64,000 nt of DNA from Paulownia fortunei. Its lineage: Eukaryota > Streptophyta > Magnoliopsida > Lamiales > Paulowniaceae. Below, piece by piece: positions 38,529 through 51,235 of this stretch. The translations under genes were made by a program, and so were the position numbers. The stretch covers positions 11,798,716 to 11,862,715 of the forward strand of contig CM033120.1 in assembly GCA_019321725.1 (NCBI GenBank), read 5' to 3'. How positions within the stretch are numbered: the first letter of the stretch is position 1; the number at the start of each line of letters is the position of its first letter. The notes beneath the pieces are model-generated. The model was not told the origin of the DNA. It saw only the letters and a program-made list of their open reading frames with translations, and did not search any database.

Positions 38529-40649
38529 ATGGATGCAACATTGGGCGTAATTCTCACCTCTATCGTAGTAGCTGCATCCGTAACATTGGCAGTGAAGTTA
38601 CTAAATTGGCTTTGGTTTAGGCCAAGAAAGCTGGAGAAATTTCTAAGGAAGCAAGGTCTCAATGGGAATCCTTACAGACCCTTTCTTGGAGATCTGAAAG
38701 ACATGTTCAAAATCATTAAAGCAGAACAACCAAGATCAATTGAACTGTCCGACCATATTTTACCACACATTTTTGCATATTTCCACAGGATCCTTACTAA
38801 GTATGGTAAGCTTGATTAGGACCTGTTACTTATGTACTTCATAATGTAGCAATCCACATAATATTGAGCTTTATAACTTGAATATCAGGTCAAAATTCTT
38901 TCATATGGTTCGGTCCATGGCCCAGATTGAACATTGCTGATCCAGAGCTAATAAAGGAGATTCTAAGGAAACCTGATGTATTTCAGAAGCCCCTTCTAGA
39001 TACAGGCAAGATCCTCGCAGGTGGGCTTCTGTTTCTTGAGGGCGAAAAATGGGCTAAACACAGAAAGATTATTAATCCTGCTTTCCATTTGGAGAAGTTG
39101 AAGGTAACTCCATCCACAATAAAACGGGGTACACTCTTCCCTTTTTTCAATGAAATTGCTAGTATGTATCACATTTTCCCTCGGTTTCTTAGTCAACTTT
39201 TGCAAGAGTAAAAACATCATTTATCATACATTTGGTTTGCATGTCCTGTAGCAGTATCTTTTGTGGCCCTGTGAATTCAAATTTCCCTCTACAGAATATG
39301 GTGCCAGCGATTGTTTTGAGTTGTTCAAGCATGATAGACAAGTGGAAAGCCATGGTTTCCAGTAGTAATGAAGGTTGGTGCGAAATTGATGTCTGGCCAT
39401 ACCTGAAAGATTTAAGTGGGGATGTGATTTCACGGACAGCATTTGGCAGCAGCCATGAAGAAGGAAGAAGGATATTCCAGCTCCAGAGAGACAAAGTTAA
39501 TCTCACCCTGGAAATATTCCAGTTGTCATTGATCCCCGGATGGAGGTCAAAACACCAATTTTGTAAAATGAAAGTGCACTATTTCAAAATCATCTCTTTT
39601 TCTTCAAGGATTCAGAGTGATTTTCTTTTACAGATATCTTCCGACGAAAGTAAACAGGAAAGTGAAAGCAATAACCAACGAAATGCAAACTTTACTAAGC
39701 GGTATAATAGACAAAAGGCACAAGGCCATGGAGAGTGGCGAAGCCATTCCTGGTGATGACTTATTAGGTATCCTGATGGAATCGAATTCAAGATTCAGTC
39801 AAGGCCATGGAAACAAAAATGCGGGATTGAGTATTGAAGATGTAATTGAGGAGTGCAAGCTATTCTACTTTGCAGGGTCCGAGACAACAGCAAGTTTGCT
39901 TGTGTGGACTATAGTGTTGCTATGCAAACATCCTGAATGGCAAACTCAAGCAAGAGAAGAGGTCAATCGAGTTTTCGGGAATTCAGAGCCATGTTTTGAA
40001 GGCTTAAATCACCTCAAAACTGTAAGATCTTGTTTGTTGATTGCTTTAGCACTCACTTGAAAATTCTTATACTATAGAACATTTTTTATCCCATGATTCA
40101 TGATCTCTATTCAATGTTAGTATTTCTCAAAAAGGGTTATAGCTATATATTTTTGCATTGCCTATGACAGATTTTGGCCCTTATAACAACAGCTAGACTT
40201 GGCAGGTGACCATGATCCTGCAAGAAGTCCTAAGGTTGTACCCACCAGCACATCTGATAATGCGAGGCCCTACAGAGACGGTGAAACTAGGAAACCTGAT
40301 TATTCCAGCAGGGGTACATTTGACGCTGCTAATAGGCCTACTCCATTATGATCCCGAAATATGGGGGGACGATGCAAAGGAGTTTAAACCTCAGAGGTTC
40401 TCTGAAGGAGTTCCCAACGCGGTTAAGATCCAATCCTCCTTCATACCATTCAGTTCAGGCCCTCGGCTCTGCATTGGGCAGAACTTTGTGATGATTGAAG
40501 CAAAAATGACCCTAGCAATGATTCTACAACGCTTCTCATTTGAGTTGTCCCCCTCTTATTTACATGCTCCTTTTTCAGTTGTGACTTTGACACCCCAATA
40601 TGGTGTTCCACTCATTTTGCGTAATCTTGAATCACTATGTGTATCCTAA
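38529..40649 (+). CDS. CYP72A: Cytochrome P450, CYP72A family, intact copy 1
   Basis: Five exons, 38529-38805, 38889-39103, 39295-39545, 39634-40021 and 40206-40649, all GT-AG, join without a break to 524 residues, the normal length. An N-terminal membrane anchor (about residues 7-30) is followed by the CYP72A-like [20 protein letters not shown]. Further motifs are [20 protein letters not shown], the I-helix oxygen-binding AGSETT (328-333), ExxR at E384-R387 (EVLRLYPP), a PERF-like FKPQRF (437-442) and the heme loop [10 protein letters not shown] with the axial cysteine C466. It is an ER-bound, NADPH-P450-reductase-dependent monooxygenase. Known CYP72A members oxidise triterpenoids, seco-iridoids or gibberellins; the substrate here cannot be told. 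It is the only complete member of the three-copy array. Confidence 0.93.
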
Positions 40650-41110
40650 ACAAGCTCCATAAAACTAGACATTCTCATGGTATTTTCTTTCAACTGTGTA
40701 AAGATAATTATATTCTTTACTAATTGATAATATTTAATATAATATGTTGCCCAGTTTCAATTTATTATGTGAAATGTTGTAATATCAACTGATTTGTAGT
40801 GTTATCATGCGTGAATGTCACTAGAGATCTTTCTGAATTCAGGTCTAATGTCGTTAAAAGAGTGAAGAATGAAATCATCTTCATCTAGTGGAGCACCAAC
40901 TAGAGCCAATTGGTGAGCAAAGGCTCTTGAGAGTTTGTAAGAATTCAGTGACAGAAATATCACCATATGTTGTAAGTGAGAGATTTTCTTTGAGAAAAAG
41001 TACTCGAGAATGAGAGCGACCAGAATAAAGTAAGCTTTTTGATATTGTTCAGTTGTGTTTCAATGCTAAAAAAGCTCTTCAACAAACAAGAGTGCTTTTG
41101 AGATTGTTGT
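40650..41110. other. Spacer downstream of CYP72A copy 1
   Basis: Probable 3' UTR in the first ~150 bases (AATATTTAATATAAT-rich). It then grades into sequence that leads into the gypsy fragment. The 3' flank does not match those of copies 2 and 3. Confidence 0.5.
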
Positions 41111-41156
41111 TGGGCAACAACTACTCCTCCCTCACACTATTGACTCCCCACAGAGT

Positions 41157-41800
41157 GTGAGATTTTCTCACGCTCGGGATTTCTCACAAGGATGGAAGAA
41201 AAATGTTGAAATTGTACAAAGTTACCTGGAGAAAGCTCAAAAACAGATGAAAAAATATGCCGGCGAATACTGCCACTTCGTTGAGTTCCAAGTGGGAGAG
41301 ATGGTTATGGTAAAGGTCCTTGATCCTAGACTTTCGAAGTTATCAAGAGGGAGAAATCCTCATTTGATGTCGAAATATATCGGACCATTGTCTATCCTAA
41401 AACGCATTAGGAAGGTCGCCTACAAAGTAGAGTTGCCTCCTTGGCGAAAGATTCACAACGTTCTTCATGTCAGCTAATTTAAACGATATCATGGAGACAA
41501 GGAGGACGCTTCTCGCAATTTTCCAGGATGCCCGGAATCAATATTGTGTAGGACCGAAAAGAGGGTGGCTGAAGCTATTCTGAATCATCGAGTTACAGGT
41601 ACAACAAAGAAGACCCACGTAAAGTACTTGGTGAAATTTCAAGGATACAGCAATGATGAGAACACTTTGAAGCGGGTAACATACCTAAGTGTTTTTCAAC
41701 CTCTGATTGTAGTGTATCATGCTTTAATAGCGCCGAGGACATCCATCTCAAATGGGGGAGAACTGTTAAGGGATGCTTCCCACTAGGTATGGGCATCTTA
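41157..41800 (+). mobile_element. Ty3/gypsy (chromovirus) integrase C-terminus and chromodomain remnant
   Basis: A frame from 41157 gives a typical gypsy integrase C-terminal region: AQKQMKKYA, VGEMVMVKV, SKYIGPLSILKRI, VAYKVELPPW and IHNVLHVS. It is then broken by TAA at 41475-41477 where a Gln is expected. A second frame from about 41544 gives a chromodomain-like RVAEAILNHRV...KYLVKFQGYSNDENT. Sequence from about 41750 (AATGGGGGAGAACTGTTAAG) to ~42185 is probably the polypurine tract and LTR end. The rest of the element is absent, so this is a 3' fragment. It is an ancient transposon relic with no function implied. Confidence 0.75.
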
Positions 41801-42229
41801 CTTAGTCCGGGTTCCCTTGATGAACTATACGGTCTCGGGCCGACCTGACTGCTGTTGACACCAACTTTCATTAATGGACGCTGGACTTCACTATACATTA
41901 GTTAGAGTTTGTAGATGTAGGTTTTTTATTTTATTTCCATTGAAATTACTTTGTGCTAGTAGTTAGTCGCATTCTTTAGGTTTTTAATGTAAACTATTGA
42001 TACAAGCATTTTTCTTTTTAAAACTATTATAGAGGGTAGAAATAGTTGATAATTGGCGTGTTGGAGTTCACCCCCTGCTCCATACACATTCAATATCATA
42101 ATTTGCATTTCGTTATCAATGAAAATGAGTTTTTTCCATTTCACTATGCCTCGAAAGCACCCTCGCGTATGATTGTGATGCAATAATTTATTTGTTGCAT
42201 GTTATATTGTGTTCTTGACGAAAGTAATC

Positions 42230-42960
42230 ATGAGTGACCAACTACCAATCGCACGGTGCCCCTTTTTCTATACAAACCAAAGTTGCCCCGTGAGAGAGCG
42301 ATTAGCATAGAGATATTCAAGTCTATTCCATGCATCACGAGATGATATCGAGGAGGCTATATAGGCCATAAGTGGCTCGGAAAGAGAGGCAAACATAGCA
42401 TGCAAGATGACTTGATCCTATTGAATCCAATGGATGTGAAGTGGATTAGAGACTTGCAGTGCATTTTGGGTGATGGGTGGGTGGTGGTGGTGGGAGATTG
42501 CCATTTATATATCCAAGTAGATTATAACCTTGAAGAAGAGAGTGAAATTGTGCTCTCTATAATGGATAGTTATTAGGTGTGAGTTTTAATGGTAGTTGTA
42601 TAGCAGGGTTGATGGAAACAAGTGATACTGGTATGTCAGTAACACCATTAAGAGTGGCATCAATAGCGGCAGCGGGATTGACAACTTCCTCAGCCATGAT
42701 GGAAAAGAAAAAATAAAAATTGAGGATACACTTGTTTGAGCTTTTGAGGGAGGCTCTGGTACCATGAAAGGCTTACACAATGAGATAGTGAACGAAAAAT
42801 GAAAAGCCACACCACGTTTATTAAGTTACGTACAGTACATATACAAGAAGGTAATGTAATTACAACCAAGACAATTATTCTGCATTAAAGGAATTTATTT
42901 ATAATTAAAGCAAATATTCTATTGTATAATATACTATTGGTTGACTTGCTAGGAGTAACA
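42230..42960 (-). mobile_element. Ty1/copia LTR, primer-binding site and gag remnant
   Basis: Read on the minus strand: a short LTR starts TGTTACTCCTAGC at ~42960 and ends ...CTTTCA at ~42759. It is followed at once by TGGTACCAGAGCC, a close match to the initiator-Met tRNA primer-binding site used by copia elements. A gag-like frame starts at ATG 42697 (MAEEVVNP...), then LKLTPNNYPL, a stop (TAG where Trp is expected), RAQFHSLLQGYNLLGYI. After a frame change comes DQVILHAMFASLSEP and SRDAWNRLEYLYANRS. It ends near 42240. It is broken by stops and at least one frameshift; the pol region is missing. Confidence 0.7.
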
Positions 42961-43380
42961 GACATGGTGATTTGCTGTCTTTGGGAAATATCAGCAATCT
43001 TTAATTCAATATGACAGCCATAAATCACGTGGGATTATTTTGAGGAGAATAACCAACTTGCCATGTCTCTTTGGGGGCAGGGGGATAAAAGAAGAGGAGA
43101 GAAAGGAGCTATGGTAAGCTGAAATATAAATTATAGAGATTAAGACCAAATTGATGATGAGAAAAATGGATGACCACAAAGCAACCCGAAGAAACCCTAA
43201 CAAGAGGGTGGAAACGAGAGAGCACAGAGTAATGCTGTCTAACCACATTAACATGATCATTTCCTCTACTTCACTGTTTATTTTCTTTTCTATTTTTTCT
43301 CCATATTACCGTGACCACGCCTTTAATTATTGTAGAGAGAATTATAAAGTCCATAAATAATTTTTGTTACATTTTAAATA
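42961..43380. other. Unassigned spacer before the CYP72A copy 2 flank
   Basis: Moderately AT-rich sequence with a short open frame on each strand but no recognisable family motif. It may be remaining retrotransposon or degraded duplication DNA. Confidence 0.4.
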
Positions 43381-44425
43381 AACTGTCCAGCAAAAGGATA
43401 GGAAGAAAGAATTTAAAACAAAAAAAACCTTTTTACGTGTTCATGAAATGAACATGTGTTGTTTAATGAACACGTGTTGACTTTTGATAAAGAACTTTAG
43501 ATAACTCATAATTGTGGCCAACCAACTCTTCGAGGATCATCAAACTTAAAACTTCAATTAACTAAATACTCGTGTACATATTTCATTCTTTCCACTACTC
43601 TTACATGTAGGTGGTTCTGGTCTATATATAATTAAATGGAGAAAATTTCTCAAATCTTAAGGATATGATTTGATTTGATCTGATTTTTTAATGTTAACTG
43701 AATCTTATTAGACTTCTAACATTGCTTATTACATGTAGACATTCTGTTGCGGTGACTAACCATAAAAACCTCTCATGTTTATGCAAAGGAACTTCCATTT
43801 GACTGTTGTGTTCAAATTATGTCATAATTACTAAGGTTAATCAGTCCAATAAATTCAAATCATCAATTTACAATGTCTGAGTATGTAGAAATGGAATGTT
43901 TTTTTTTTTTCTTTTTTGGCCAAATGTGTGAGCAGATTCCCCAAAATCTCCACAATTTTAACCAGGAATTTTGAAACAAAGTTTTCTCTTCAAGTATAAT
44001 TCAGGAAACTCTGTAACGACTGCTAAAAAAATTAAAAAAATTACTGCGAACATGTCTTGATTGCATTTCACTTGTCCCAAAAATTATTAAAACAAACAAC
44101 ATGAGAAAATTACAAACGTGTCAGAAAAATAGATTATGCAATCATGGTTGCCACGTTGAACAACTACCTATAATCCAGGAAAACCACTTCTTGTGCAATA
44201 AACTATTCTCAAGTCCTCAACAGTGTACTGCTGCTATAAGCCTATAACTATACATATAATTTTTTTCTCAATTTCTTCTGCATAATGCCTAGCCAAGATT
44301 GTTGACTATACATAAAGAATATGAATTAGTAAATACACGTGGGAACTATTTTATTGTTGCCACTCTCAGCTATGTAAATGGGCACATCCAGGTGCAGTTT
44401 CAGTTCATTTTGGCCTGGAAAATTA
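43381..44425 (+). promoter_or_regulatory. Duplicated 5' flank of CYP72A copy 2
   Basis: Carries the same modules as upstream of copy 1 but in a different order: M2 (~43520-43580), M3 (~43660-43800), M1 (~43905-44070), M4 (~44145-44180), a TTCTCAAGTCCTCAACA block (~44208), then M5 (~44290-44425). Promoter activity is inferred only from position. Confidence 0.5.
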
Positions 44426-46489
44426 ATGGACGCAACATTGGGTGTAATTCTCGCCTCTATGGTTGTAGCTGCATCCGTAACATGGGCAGTGAAGTTACTA
44501 AATTGGCTTTGGTTTAGGCCAAGAAAGCTGGAGAAGTTTCTGAGGAAGCAAGGTCTCGATGGGCATACTTACAGACCCTTTCTTGGAGACCTGAAAGACT
44601 ACGTCAAAGTCATGAAAGCAGAACAGGCGAGATCAATTAAACTGTCCGACGATACTTTACCACACATGTTTGGATATTACTACCAGATCCTCACTAAGTA
44701 TGGTAAGAATGATTAGGACCTGATGTTTATACAGTTGATAATGCTTATCGACATAATAATGCACTTTACTTTAATGTCAGGTCAAAATTCTTTCTTATGG
44801 TTGGGTCCATGGCCCAGATTGAATATAGCTGATCCAGAGCTAATAAAGGAGATTATAAGCAAATCGGATGTATTCCAGAAACCTTTTCCAGAAACAGGCA
44901 AGATCCTTACAGGCGGCGGGCTTCTGTTTCTTGAGAGCGAAAAATGGGCTAAACACAGAAAGATTGCCAATCCTGCTTTCCATCTGGAGAGGTTGAAGGT
45001 AACTCTTATCTTCAATAAAACAGGATATACGCTTTCCTTATTTACTAAAATTACTAGTATGTATCACATTTTCCCTTGGTTTTTTAGCAACATTTGCAAG
45101 AGGAACATTCGTGGCCCTGTGAATCTGAAATTTCCCTTTACAGAATACGGTCCCAGCAATTGGTTTAAGTTGTTCAAACATGATGCAAAAGTTGAAAGGC
45201 ATGATTTCCAGTACTAATGAAGGCTGGTGCGAAATTGATATCTGGCCTTACCTGGAAGATTTAACCGGGGACGTGATTTCACGCACAGCATTTGGCAGCA
45301 GCCATGAAGAAGGAAGAAGGATATTTCAGCTCCAAAGAGAAAAAGTTAAGCTCACCCTGCAACTATTGCAGTTGTCATTTATCCCAGGATGGAGGTCAAA
45401 ACACAAACTTTGTAAAATGAAATTGCATTATTTCTAAATCATCTCCTTTTCATTCAAGGATTCAAAATGATTTTGTTTTACGTACAGATATCTTCCCACG
45501 AAAGTAAACAGAAAAATGAAAGCAGTGGCCAATGAAATCCAATCCTTACTAAGAGGTATAATCCACAAAAGGCAAAAGGCCATGGAGAGGGGAGAAGCCA
45601 TTCTTTGTAATGACTTATTAGGTATCCTAATGGAATCGAATTCAAGATTTAGTCAAGAGCATGGAAACGACAATGCGGGAATGAGTGTTGAAGATGTAAT
45701 TGAGGAGTGCAAGCTATTCTACTTTGCCGGGTCCGAGACAACGGCAAGTTTGCTGGTGTGGACTATAGTGTTTCTATGCAAACATCCTGAATGGCAAACT
45801 CAAGCAAGAGAAGAGGTTAATCGAGTTTTCGGGAATTCAAAATCTTAAATCAACTCAAAACTGTAAGATCTTGCTTGTTGATTGCTTTAGCACTCAGTTG
45901 AAAAAATCTTAATACTATGTTGCTTTGTAACATTTTTTATCAAATGATTCATGATCTCTAGACAATGTAAGAATTTTTCGAAAGGGGTTGTAGCTATATA
46001 TTTTTAGCATTGCCTATGAGAGCTTTTAGACCTTATAACACCACCTAGACTTGGCAGGTTACCATGATCCTGCAAGAAGTCCTAAGGTTGTACCCACCAG
46101 TACCTCTGATAGTCCGAGGCCCTACAGAGACGGTGAAACTAGGAAACATGACTATTCCGGCAGGGGTACATATGACACTGATGATAGGCCTAGTCCATTG
46201 TGATCCCGAAATCTGGGGTGACGATGCAAAGGAGTTCAAACCTCAGAGGTTCTCAGAAGGAGTTTACAATGCGGCAAAGATCCAATCCTCCTTCATACCA
46301 TTCAGTTCAGGCCCTCGGGTCTGCATTGGGCAGAACTTTGCAATGATTGAAGCAAAAATGGCTCTATCAGTGATTCTACAGCGCTTCTCATTTGAGCTGT
46401 CCCCCTCTTATGTACATGCTCCTTTCTCACTTCTGACTCTGCAACCACAATATGGTGCTCCAATTATTTTGCGCAGTCTCGAATCATAA
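44426..46489 (+). pseudogene. CYP72A: Cytochrome P450 CYP72A copy 2, frameshifted in exon 4
   Basis: The exon layout is the same as copy 1: 44426-44702, 44781-44998, 45144-45394, exon 4 from 45488, and last exon 46058-46489, with conserved splice sites. Exon 2 is one codon longer (an extra Gly in TGGGLLFLE). In exon 4, a net 13-base deletion at about 45840-45845, relative to copies 1 and 3, shifts the frame and produces TAA at 45846-45848. The translated product would be 368 residues: it keeps the membrane anchor and the I-helix AGSETT but loses ExxR and the heme cysteine. The last exon itself still reads cleanly through EVLRLYPP and [10 protein letters not shown], so the break is recent. No enzymatic activity is expected unless splicing bypasses the lesion. 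Confidence 0.88.
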
Positions 46490-47755
46490 TCTGGGACCTA
46501 AACAAGTATATGCATGATTGTTACTACCGTGAAGTTATGCATTAGTAGGTGGTCGTGTTAATAAACTATACCATATGCTCATTTTCAGTCATGTTGAGAT
46601 TTGTACAATTACTTCTCCTGCGGAATCAAATTATTTTAAAAATCATATGAACTCTTTCATTTTTATAAGATGCTTTTTAAATTTATAAGATGTTAAATTT
46701 TATTTTGAGTTAATATTTAGTAAAATAACACCATAAGACTTATAAAATGGTAGAAGTAAGTCAAATGGCAATTGTTTAATTTAATTTTGAAACTTAATTA
46801 CAAGCTCTTTTTCTAATTTTCACCAAACACCTTTCATCGTCTTATAAGCTCTCGAATATTTTGTAAAAAAATTCAGGTAGCTTATGAATTTAGACAAACT
46901 CCTCCTAATTGTTGTGCAACATCTACATGCATACTTTAGTCATTACACCCCGAAATCTCATTCCTACTTAGCAAATGGTATTACCTATTTTATTTAAAGT
47001 TGGCAATAAGTCAGATTTTTTACTCTCAAATCCCATCACAATCTAATCCGATTATTTTGAACTCCGAACCATTTGAAAGATCCAATATAAACATTTTGAT
47101 TATTTCAATTCAAAATAAACTCTTAGTCCAAAAAAATTTAAAATTCATTTGAATTAAATACTTAATATTTTATTTTGAATTCAAATAATCAAAATAATTT
47201 TTTCATGTTTAATATTTTTTGTATATTTATTATACTCATTTATACTTTAATTTTTAAAATTTATATTACTTAAGTTTCTAATTCTTTTTTTAAAAAAATA
47301 TATTTAAAATATTTCTCTAATTAATAACAAATGTAAAATTAAAATTGGGGTATAAATATTAAAAATATACTAAAAAGTATATAAATTTATTTTATTAAGA
47401 GAAACTTTGTCCAAATACTAAATTCAAATTTGATTTAGGGGGTTAAATGTTATATTGACAAGTTTAAGAGGGTAAATGCGACCTACCTAGGGCCCATTTC
47501 AAAGGATGTTATTGTATTTTGCCCTAAATCAAAGTAGCAGCAATTTCGATTTTAGTATGGAAAATCCCGACAAAGCATCAATTGCGTGCGAAGCGCATGC
47601 AAAACGATAGATCCCTTCCCTTATTATCATGATTGGGTCAACTAGGGATCGGGTTTATAAGTACCAACAAAGTTGTAGAGATGATTTGGAAGAATAGTCA
47701 ATTTATTTAAATTAAAATAGCATTTCAAACTTCCACACTCGGCTTCTAAACTATA
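46490..47755. other. Apparent ~1.2-kb insertion downstream of CYP72A copy 2
   Basis: Comparing 3' flanks, the block beginning TGATAAAATTCATTT lies ~180 bases after the stop of copy 3 (from ~54080) but ~1.3 kb after the stop of copy 2 (from ~47770). The intervening DNA is AT-rich with no ORF. It contains degenerate blocks such as CAAATCCCATCACAATC at ~47030 and has no obvious terminal repeats. It could equally be a deletion in copy 3. Confidence 0.45.
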
Positions 47756-50700
47756 GTAAGAATGTTTTATGATAAAATTCATTTATTGATTTCTTATGTA
47801 ACTCTTTCTTTTTGTTTCCGTAATAGTGAATATCTCTCCATCCATTTAAAGACAACACTTAAAAGGGTGCATTTTATTAGTTTATTTTGTTCAAGTAATA
47901 AAATTGGAAGCTTCAAATGATGCGGATCAGCTACCATGTAAGACAATGGAATAATGGCAAAAATAAATCATGGATGGTTGTGGATTATTGTTTCAAACTT
48001 GTTCGATAGTTAATCAAGATTTGAACAAGTAAAGCAACAAGATGAATGAACCCAAGAACTAAATTAAAGTTGGGATTATAAACTTATAGGTGTGTGAACT
48101 GTGTGAGTTTTCCCATTTTTTTTTATTTACGTGGTCATTGGAAATTTTAATACAGAGAGAAAAAAGAAAAAACAACAAAGAAAACTTAGGTTTGATAATA
48201 ATATTATGATATAAGAAATATAAAGTATTATATTTGTATACATATAGTTTTTAAGGAATGACAATGGATCGAATTTGAAATAAGTTTGTCAAAACTCATA
48301 ACGTGTTTGTCAAAATCATTTTGGACTCGGGTTTGCCCACCCCCAAACATGATTTTCGATGATTTAAACCTATTAGACCCATTTTATAATTTAAAAAAAT
48401 ATTAAATATATTTTAAAAAAAAATAACATAACCAGTAATTTCTAAATATGAGAAAATATTGTTATTAACAAAGTACTAACTATTTACACATTTATATGTG
48501 CATATTTTTAGTTTTTAAAACATTTCACTTTTCCAACGTATTTGTTACTTTTATATGTATTTAAAGCATAAGCTATTTATTGTATAAATTTATAAGAGCA
48601 TTATATTTATGCTTTATATGTGAGTATATAAGTAATGTATAATTATTTTTTGATGTATATCTAAATATACATCACATAAATACATTATACTATCTATAAA
48701 AATATGAATGATTGACATGGTTTCTTGAAATTTTTGAGATACTTAATAGAACCCTAACGAATAAGTATTAAATAGTTAAAAATGAGAGTATAGTTAAACT
48801 TTAATTATTTTTAATAATATAATTTGAACATAATTTGAAGTGTTCTTTTGTATCTTTTCAAAAACTAGAAGTCAATCTTTTTTCTATCATAACTTTTTGA
48901 ATACTTCGAATTTTTAAATAAATACAATTTCATATTAAACTAGATTTCGAAAGTTTTCTAACCATATCTCATAAGCATATATAGAAAAATCGTATGAGAG
49001 AATCATGAGCGTTTACAATTGAGTATTACGCATAACAGTATATTAAATTTATGATATTTTCTCTACAATCGATAAATTTATATTATAATTCTAGAAAATA
49101 AAAAAGAAAGGTGAATTTACATTATAAATTATAATTAAAAATAAAAAAGCTAATTTTATGAGCTATGATGCAAAATAAAAAGTAATTGGTATAAGATTTT
49201 TTTTATTCATACTCTTGTTTTTATCTAAGTTTTTCTATTAATGTTAATCAATTTTTTTTAATAATGGATATATCCTTTAACCTTTTACATTCTAATTTAG
49301 ATTCAATCATCAATTTATTTATTTTTTTCAAGATACATTTTTCTAGTAAATAAATGCAATAATTATGACAATATAAAATTAAGATTAAATACTAACAAAC
49401 ATATTAAAAAATTAAATGCTAACAAACATATTAAAATAATTAATGTTTTTTTTAATTAAGGAGATGAGATTAGAACATTAATTTCTATTATTTCGTTTAA
49501 GAAAAAGAGTAGAGAGGACAAGAGAAATAATTACTATATTTTTATTATATTTTTTTTGGCATACTTTGTTGTACTTAGGCCTTATCAATAGGATGAAAAG
49601 TCCAAAAAAAATTTAAAAAAAAAAAAAGAAGAAGAAGAAGAAAGAGCAAACAAATTTATTCCAACAAAAATATCACTTTTAAAGTCTAAATAAAGAATTA
49701 ATAGGACATTTGCGAATCTTGTTTTATGTCGCACCTCATAAATTTTAGTTAAAAATTAATATTCTTTTTCAAATCATATTATGATATCAATCTCTTATAT
49801 TCTATCATAAACTATTTATTTCTTATTCATATCGAAGTAGATGATTATTAGAAAATCTTAAATCTGTGTTATCATTAGATAAAATTTAATTTAACCAAAT
49901 GAAACATAATATAAAAAATTTAAATAAAAACTAAAAGTAAGTAGAATAAAAATAGAACAAATGTCATTGTAAGAAATTTAAAAGAAGAACTAAAATAATT
50001 TTATCCAATGTGTGTCAATTTGACATTTATGGTAGAATTCAGGTATTACTTAAAAATTACACACTTAAAATTATTTGCACTTTAAGGTTTGAATATTTGG
50101 CAACCATACCCCCTTGTTTGATTAAAAATTCTAAGAAAAATTTATTTAAAGATCAAAGTACCATATCCCTTTATTTTTTTTAAAAAGGCATAAGTTTTGC
50201 AAAACTAATTAGTAGTTATCTTTTATTGTAAAATTTTTTATAAAATAAATCATTGAATAAGATCAAATTTTAAATTTTAAAGTCTCTCTCCAACAACATA
50301 AATTGTATAGATTATTTTTTTATATATAAAGAATAATTAAGATTTTATAATTATACATGATTCACAAATTTACAACTGCGTAATTCTTATAAGAAAATAA
50401 AAAACTCATTACATCTTTAATAGTATAATACATTGTACACTTTTGGGAAAGAAAATCAAAAAGAATTATTTTCAGATGCATTTTTTTCATAGATAAATAT
50501 TAATGCAAATTCTGTATATTATTAAACCTCATAATTTAGATTTTGGTCTAACATTTTTTTTATGATCATGCATTTTTAAAGACGACCAACACTTAGTATT
50601 TTAAATTTTTATATATTTCATATATATAAAATATAGTAAATATACTTGAACTATAATTTTTATCTTTTACTTAATTCTAATAGTTTATGCATTTCAAAAA

Positions 50701-51235
50701 TCTTTTTTCCATTAATATTAATTGTATTTCATTGTAATTTGAATTAGCATATTCTCTTTAATTATTCAAGAAGATGAAAATTTAATATAAGTTATTTTTA
50801 TTTAAATATTCATTTAAAAAAAATTATTTTTGCAAAGTTATTATCAAACATAAAAGTTAATCAATATTATTTATAATTATTGATGATTGCCTCAAAATTA
50901 AAATTTTGGTCTCCTATTTCTTTTTTAAAACTAAGTATAGTTTTATTATTTATTAAATAAAGATATTTGGTATACATAGAAGAGAGTTTTAAAATTTAAA
51001 TTATTGATTATTGCCTCAATTAAAAAAAATTGGTCTCCTATTTCTTTTTCAAAATTATATATAGTTTTGTTTATTAAATTAAGTATTTGGTATTCAATCC
51101 AAGAGAGTTTTAAATTTTAAATTTTGGCTTATCACTTTTTTTATAATTTTTTAAATCTGAATTTTAATTAAAATGATAGATTATTATCACATATGTTAGG
51201 TTAGGTTTTTTTTTTAATTTTATATACAATTTTTT
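47756..51235. other. AT-rich spacer between CYP72A copies 2 and 3
   Basis: The first ~370 bases match the copy 3 3' flank (54070-54330). The rest is extremely AT-rich, without coding potential. It includes a ~124-bp tandem duplication (50880-51120), a short GAA run near 49625-49645 and many poly-A/T tracts. Confidence 0.5.
50880..51120 (+). repeat. Tandem duplication, ~124-bp period
   Basis: Two direct copies, about 50880-51003 and 51004-51120. Both contain GATTGCCTCAA or ATTGCCTCAA, TTGGTCTCCTATTTCTTTTT, ATAGTTTT, TATTTGGTAT and AGAGAGTTTTAAA/TTTTAAATT in the same order. The second copy has several small deletions. Confidence 0.8.
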
